Shown: positions 15,370 through 19,238 of the stretch, piece after piece
How positions within the stretch are numbered: the stretch's first letter is position 1
Layout: each line of letters begins with the position of its first letter
NCBI GenBank assembly: GCA_036271855.1
Contig: DATAZV010000181.1
Location: 1 to 19,238, forward strand
Direction of reading: 5' to 3'
Source of the DNA: JAQGMJ01 sp036271855
GTDB lineage: Bacteria; Pseudomonadota; Gammaproteobacteria; Burkholderiales; JAEUOS01
DNA: 19,238 bases
The notes under the pieces: generated by a model
Database searches by the model: none
What the model saw: the letters and a program-made list of their open reading frames with translations, nothing else
What the model was told of the DNA's origin: nothing
Translations under genes and position numbers: made by a program

Positions 15370-16641
15370 ATGCTGCAACAAATCATAGATCGGCGGCTGT
15401 CGGGCAAGAACAAGTCGATCGGCAACCGCGAGCGCTTCCTCAAGCGCTATCGCGGCCAAATACGCGAAGCCGTGCGCCGCGCCGTCAGCGGCCGCGACAT
15501 CCGCGACATCAACCAGGGCGAGAACGTCACCGTTCCCAAGCGCGACGTTTCCGAACCGGTGTTCAGCCACGGTACCGGCGGCTCCCGCGAGTATGTGGTG
15601 CCGGGCAACCAGGACTTCGCCCGCGGCGACCGCATCGCCCGGCCGCAAGGCGGCGGCGGGGGCGGCTCTGGCGACGGCGAAGCGAGTCCCGACGGCGAAG
15701 GCGAGGACGATTTCGTCTTCACCCTTTCGCGCGAAGAGTTCATGCAGTATTTTTTCGAAGACCTCGCGCTCCCGCACCTGATCAAGACCCAGCTGGCCGA
15801 AACCCCGGAATGGAAAAGCCGCCGTGCCGGCTTCACCGGCGACGGCACCCCGAACAACATCCACGTGGTGCGCTCGATGCGCGGCGCACTGGGCCGGCGC
15901 ATCGCCCTGGGCGGCGAACGGCGCCGCCAGTTGCGCGCGCTGGAGGCGTTGCTGGCGGAGGCGCGCAAGAATCCCAACACCCTGCCCAACGAGATTGCCG
16001 CGCTGGAGGAGCAGATCGAGGTTCTGAAGCGCCGCCTGCGCAGCATCCCCTACCTGGACCCGATCGACCTGCGCTACCGCAATCGCGTGCGGGTGCCGCA
16101 GCCGACTTCCAAGGCGGTGATGTTTTGTCTGATGGACGTCTCCGGCTCGATGAACGAGGCGCGCAAGGACATCGCCAAGCGCTTTTTCATCCTGCTCTAC
16201 CTGTTTTTGACGCGGCATTACGAGCGCACCGACATCGTGTTCATCCGCCACCACACCCAGGCCGATGAGGTGAACGAGCACGACTTTTTTCACTCGGTGG
16301 AGACCGGGGGCACGGTGGTGTCTTCCGCCCTGACCCTGATGCACGAGATCATCCGGGAGCGCTACCCATCCGGTGAGTGGAACATCTACGGTGCCCAGGC
16401 TTCCGACGGCGACAACTGGGGCCAGGATTCCCTGAAGTGCCGCGAGATGCTGGCCAACGACATCCTGCCGCTGCTGCGCTACTTCGCCTATGTGCAGGTG
16501 GCCGACGGCGAGCAAAGCCTGTGGAGCGAGTACGCCGTGCTGGCCGAGCAATGCGAGCAGTTCGCCATGCGCAAGATCGACACCCCGGCCGACATCTACC
16601 CGGTATTCCGCGACCTGTTCAAGAAAGAGGGCACGGTATGA
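15370..16641 (+). CDS. yeaH: YeaH/YhbH family protein (DUF444) with vWA domain
   Basis: A 423-residue protein (E. coli YeaH 427) always found beside PrkA. The N-terminal part (1-90) is basic, followed by a glycine-rich acidic linker (residues 94-115). The C-terminal half is a von Willebrand A-type domain whose metal site is visible: D256-V-S-G-S260 (MDVSGSM), T315 in ETGGTV and the SDGDNW segment with D347. A helical stretch at about 183-225 could form a coiled coil. Such domains usually mediate metal-dependent protein contacts, and in combination with an AAA protein they recall MoxR/vWA partnerships, which is inference. The ATG at 15370 has GGAGAG four bases before it. The stop overlaps the spoVR start in ATGA. 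Confidence 0.95.
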   Translation: MLQQIIDRRLSGKNKSIGNRERFLKRYRGQIREAVRRAVSGRDIRDINQGENVTVPKRDVSEPVFSHGTGGSREYVVPGNQDFARGDRIARPQGGGGGGSGDGEASPDGEGEDDFVFTLSREEFMQYFFEDLALPHLIKTQLAETPEWKSRRAGFTGDGTPNNIHVVRSMRGALGRRIALGGERRRQLRALEALLAEARKNPNTLPNEIAALEEQIEVLKRRLRSIPYLDPIDLRYRNRVRVPQPTSKAVMFCLMDVSGSMNEARKDIAKRFFILLYLFLTRHYERTDIVFIRHHTQADEVNEHDFFHSVETGGTVVSSALTLMHEIIRERYPSGEWNIYGAQASDGDNWGQDSLKCREMLANDILPLLRYFAYVQVADGEQSLWSEYAVLAEQCEQFAMRKIDTPADIYPVFRDLFKKEGTV

Positions 16642-18191
16642 GCGCCTCCGCCGACATCATCACCGCAAACGGCTTGCGGCCTTCCGACGGCGGCCGGCGC
16701 GAGCCCTTGCCCTGCCCGTCCGACTGGACCTTCGAGCTGATCGAGACTTATCACAAGGCGATCGACGCCACCGCCAAGCACTTCAAGCTCGATACCTACG
16801 CCAACCAGTTGGAGATCATCACCGCCGAGCAGATGATGGACGCCTACGCCTCGGTGGGCATGCCGGTGCTGTATCGCCACTGGTCCTACGGCAAGCAGTT
16901 CATCTCCACCGAAAAAAGCTATCGCCGCGGCCAGATGGGCCTGGCCTACGAGATCGTCATCAATTCCGAACCCTGCATCAGCTACCTGATGGAGGAAAAC
17001 ACCCTGCCGATGCAGGCCCTGGTGATCGCCCACGCCGCCTACGGCCACAACTCGTTTTTCAAGGGCAACTACCTGTTCCGCATGTGGACCGACGCCTCGT
17101 CGATCATCGACTACCTGGTCTACGCGAAGAACTACATCGCCGAATGCGAGGAGCGCCACGGCGTCGAGGCGGTGGAATCCACGCTCGACTCCTGCCACGC
17201 CCTGATGAACCACGGCGTCGACCGCTATCGCCGCCCGCAAAAACTCTCGATGATCCGCGAGCAGGCGATGCGCGCGGAGCGCGAAGAGTACATGCAGCGC
17301 CAGATCAACGACCTCTGGCGCACCCTGCCGCGCCAGACTTCGAAAAAGACCGAGGACGGTCCGGCGCGCTTTCCCGAAGAGCCGCAGGAAAACATCCTTT
17401 ACTTCATCGAAAAGAATGCGCCCCTGCTGGAACCCTGGCAGCGCGAGATCGTGCGCATCGTGCGCAAGGTCGCGCAGTATTTCTATCCGCAGCGCCAGAC
17501 CCAGGTGATGAACGAAGGCTGGGCCACCTTCTGGCATTACACCCTGCTCAACACCATGTACGACGATGGGCTGTTGACCGACGGCTTCATGGTCGAATTC
17601 CTGCAGTCCCACACCAACGTGGTGTACCAGCCGCCGCCCGGGCAGGGCGGCTTTCGCGCCTTCAACCCGTACGCGCTGGGCTTCGCGATGTACACCGACA
17701 TCCGCCGCATTTGCGAACACCCGACGGACGAAGACCGCGCCTGGTTCCCCGACATTGCCGGTTCCGACTGGAAGAAGACGCTGGATTACGCGATGCGCAA
17801 CTTCAAGGACGAGAGCTTCATCGGCCAGTTCCTCTCGCCCACCCTGATGCGCCGCTTTCGCCTGTTTTCGGTGAATGACGACGAGGCCGAGAGCGAGATG
17901 GAAGTCTCGGCGATCCATGACGACAGCGGGTACCGCCACCTGCGCGAAGCTCTGGCGCGGCAATACGACCTGAACCACCGCGAGCCAAACATTCAGATCT
18001 GGTCGGTCGACACCCGCGGCGACCGCTCGCTCACCCTGCGCCACATCCGCGACAACAACCGCCCCTTGGGCGAAGGCACCGCCGAAGTGCTCAAGCACGT
18101 CGCCCGCCTGTGGGGCTTTCGCGTGGTGCTGGAAAGCGTCGACGGCAGCGGCTCGGTGGTGCGGCAGTGGGTGGCGCCGGCACCGGAGTAG
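16638..18191 (+). CDS. spoVR: SpoVR family protein (YcgB-like)
   Basis: This 517-residue cytoplasmic protein matches SpoVR/YcgB (E. coli YcgB 510). The family was named for a role in Bacillus spore cortex formation but is widespread in non-sporulating proteobacteria, usually next to prkA and yeaH, where its biochemical role is unknown. Conserved blocks include MPVLYRHWSYGKQF (residues 75-88), IAHAAYGHNSFFKGNYLF with H132 and H137, and MNEGWATFWHYT with E293 and H300. The His/Glu pattern suggests a metal site, but that is my inference. The ATG at 16638 overlaps the yeaH stop by four bases, so all three proteins are probably made together; an open frame extends upstream to 16377 inside yeaH and is a shadow. 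The gene ends at TAG, four bases before a strong hairpin. Confidence 0.95.
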   Translation: MSASADIITANGLRPSDGGRREPLPCPSDWTFELIETYHKAIDATAKHFKLDTYANQLEIITAEQMMDAYASVGMPVLYRHWSYGKQFISTEKSYRRGQMGLAYEIVINSEPCISYLMEENTLPMQALVIAHAAYGHNSFFKGNYLFRMWTDASSIIDYLVYAKNYIAECEERHGVEAVESTLDSCHALMNHGVDRYRRPQKLSMIREQAMRAEREEYMQRQINDLWRTLPRQTSKKTEDGPARFPEEPQENILYFIEKNAPLLEPWQREIVRIVRKVAQYFYPQRQTQVMNEGWATFWHYTLLNTMYDDGLLTDGFMVEFLQSHTNVVYQPPPGQGGFRAFNPYALGFAMYTDIRRICEHPTDEDRAWFPDIAGSDWKKTLDYAMRNFKDESFIGQFLSPTLMRRFRLFSVNDDEAESEMEVSAIHDDSGYRHLREALARQYDLNHREPNIQIWSVDTRGDRSLTLRHIRDNNRPLGEGTAEVLKHVARLWGFRVVLESVDGSGSVVRQWVAPAPE

Positions 18192-18194
18192 GGG

Positions 18195-18224
18195 CACGCA
18201 AAAGTAAAAACCTACTTTTGCGTG
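18195..18224. terminator. Strong hairpin after spoVR
   Basis: CACGCAAAAGTA (18195-18206) and TACTTTTGCGTG (18213-18224) form a perfect 12-bp stem with loop AAAACC. It starts four bases after the spoVR stop. GGGG, not a T tract, follows on the plus strand, so it is not a canonical intrinsic terminator. It may terminate with Rho, protect the 3' end of the operon message, or be a dispersed palindrome. Confidence 0.5.
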
Positions 18225-18232
18225 GGGAACTG

Positions 18233-18268
18233 CATGAAAATCGCTGGCGGAGCCAGACGATTTTCATG
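18233..18268. repeat. Second long hairpin downstream of spoVR
   Basis: CATGAAAATCG (18233-18243) pairs with CGATTTTCATG (18258-18268), and inside it CTGGC pairs with GCCAG around a GGA loop, with a single bulged A at 18257. The result is a 16-bp stem. It follows the previous hairpin after eight bases. From here to 18400 I see only a small GCGGC/GCCGC stem (18297-18312) and no convincing promoter or ribosome site for the next gene. Confidence 0.55.
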
Positions 18269-18400
18269 ATTAACGGCAACGAAAAAGTGGTGCTCGGCGG
18301 CGTTGATGCCGCTTTGTGCCGGGCGATCTTCCGCGCCGCAGCGGGACGACCTGACAGGGATGCCGCATAATCGGTTTTCCGATCCGACTCGCGCCCCGCC

Positions 18401-19238
18401 GTGACTACCGACACCCCCAACAACGCTGCCACCCCCTACTTCACCCCGGAGCACGAGATGCTGCGGGAAACCATCCGCCGCTTCATCGCCGAGCGTGTGC
18501 TGCCGAACGGCGATGCCTGGGAGGAGCAGGGTTTTGTGCCGCGCGAAATCCTGCGCGAAATGGGCGAGCTCGGCCTGCTGGGCATCCGCTACAGCACCGA
18601 CTACGGCGGCAGCGAACTCGATACCCTGGCCACGGTGGTGCTGGCCGAGGAACTGGGACGCTCCACCTACGGCGGCTTCGCCGTCACCGTGCTGGTGCAT
18701 ACAGACATGGCTTCGCCGCACCTGAACAATGCCGGCAGCAAGGCCCAGCTCGAACGCCTGATGCCGGCGATCATCAAGGGTGAGAAAATCGCGGCCGTGG
18801 CGATGACCGAGCCGGATGCCGGCTCCGATCTGGCCTCGATGCGCACCACCGCGCGCCGCGACGGCGAGCGCTGGGTGCTCAACGGCGCCAAGATGTACAT
18901 CACCAACGGCGTGCATGCCGACGTCTACTTCGTCGCCGCCAAGACCGGCGAGCCGGGGCGCAACCACCAGGTGTCGATGTTCATCGTCGAAAAAGGCACG
19001 CCGGGCTTTCGTGTCGCGCGCCCTTTGAAAAAACACGGCTGGCTTTCCTCCGACACCGCTGAACTGTCATTCGAGGACTGCCGTATTCCAGCCGCCAACC
19101 TGCTGGGCGAGGAAAACAAGGGCTTCTACTCGCTGGTGCGCAATCTGCAGAACGAGCGCATCGTGCTCGGCGCGCAATCGATGGGCGAAGCGGCGCGCGC
19201 GCTCGAACTGACGATGGATTGGGTGACCCAGCGCAAAG
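18401..19238 (+). CDS. Acyl-CoA dehydrogenase (N-terminal part)
   Basis: The first 279 residues of an acyl-CoA dehydrogenase, cut by the right edge. These FAD enzymes introduce the alpha-beta double bond into acyl-CoA thioesters and pass electrons to ETF. The N-terminal helical domain is followed by the flavin/substrate signature VAMTEPDAGSD (residues 133-143) and WVLNGAKMYITNG (158-170), then the beta domain ending in FEDCRIPAANLLGEENKGF and the start of the C-terminal helical domain (NERIVLGAQSMGEAA). The catalytic glutamate and full length are not visible. The general pattern favours a medium- to long-chain or branched-chain enzyme, but the substrate is open. The GTG at 18401 is the only start codon after the in-frame TAA at 18368 that keeps the conserved PYFTPEHEMLRETIRRF region; it has no clear ribosome site. 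ATG at 18458 would truncate the first helix. Confidence 0.88.
   Translation, partial: MTTDTPNNAATPYFTPEHEMLRETIRRFIAERVLPNGDAWEEQGFVPREILREMGELGLLGIRYSTDYGGSELDTLATVVLAEELGRSTYGGFAVTVLVHTDMASPHLNNAGSKAQLERLMPAIIKGEKIAAVAMTEPDAGSDLASMRTTARRDGERWVLNGAKMYITNGVHADVYFVAAKTGEPGRNHQVSMFIVEKGTPGFRVARPLKKHGWLSSDTAELSFEDCRIPAANLLGEENKGFYSLVRNLQNERIVLGAQSMGEAARALELTMDWVTQRK

Noticed and set aside
13391..18191. Evidence of spore formation from prkA and spoVR names
   Set aside because: The family names come from Bacillus. The trio is common in non-sporulating proteobacteria and no spore-specific gene is present.
16596..18197. Minus-strand open frame of 533 codons opposite spoVR
   Set aside because: Same reasoning: antisense to spoVR over its whole length, low-complexity His/Val/Gly-rich translation, no ribosome site or domain.
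18343..18371. Sigma-70 promoter with CATAAT at 18366-18371 ahead of the acyl-CoA dehydrogenase gene
   Set aside because: No acceptable -35 box lies 16-18 bases upstream; the nearby CTGACA is only nine bases away.

Overview
The window looks like chromosome from a high-G+C betaproteobacterium, most likely of the Burkholderiales. The main clue is a pair of Bug/TctC-type periplasmic receptors, a family greatly expanded in that order. A glcD-glcE-glcF cluster led by a second FAD-linked oxidase, and the prkA-yeaH-spoVR stress operon, fit this assignment. I see no rRNA, tRNA, CRISPR array, insertion sequence or phage gene. Coding density is high and the genes look resident rather than recently acquired.

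Layout from left to right. (1) Minus strand, 1-1240: the N-terminal 413 residues of a soluble poly-HAMP sensor protein, cut by the window edge. (2) Plus strand, 1529-3492: two tandem Bug receptors with overlapping stop and start, ended by a compact terminator. (3) Minus strand, 3525-5320: a VOC-fold protein followed by a flavin-dependent monooxygenase of the acyl-CoA-dehydrogenase fold, probably one two-gene unit. (4) Plus strand, 5522-6877: glutathione reductase, ending in a hairpin. (5) Minus strand, 6930-12996: a tightly packed unit read as D-lactate-dehydrogenase-like FAD oxidase, glcD, glcE, glcF and then an unrecognised membrane protein whose C-terminal half resembles a type IV pilin head. 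(6) Plus strand, 13391-18191: prkA, yeaH and spoVR behind a textbook sigma-54 promoter at 13104-13120. (7) Plus strand, from 18401: an acyl-CoA dehydrogenase cut by the right edge, separated from spoVR by two strong hairpins.

How the genes work together. GlcD, GlcE and GlcF form glycolate oxidase, which feeds electrons from glycolate into the respiratory chain. The upstream FAD enzyme probably does the same for D-lactate or a related 2-hydroxy acid. PrkA (AAA-type serine protein kinase), YeaH (vWA domain) and SpoVR/YcgB occur together in many non-sporulating proteobacteria as a starvation-response module. The sigma-54 promoter found here suggests nitrogen- or stress-responsive control of all three. 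The Bug receptors and the monooxygenase/VOC pair suggest uptake and breakdown of small carboxylic or aromatic compounds, but their substrates cannot be read from the sequence.

The points most worth a second look are the pilin-head membrane protein downstream of glcF, the sigma-54 promoter with its long leader, the poly-HAMP array with a near-identical internal duplication, and the three genes whose stop codons lie inside hairpin stems.
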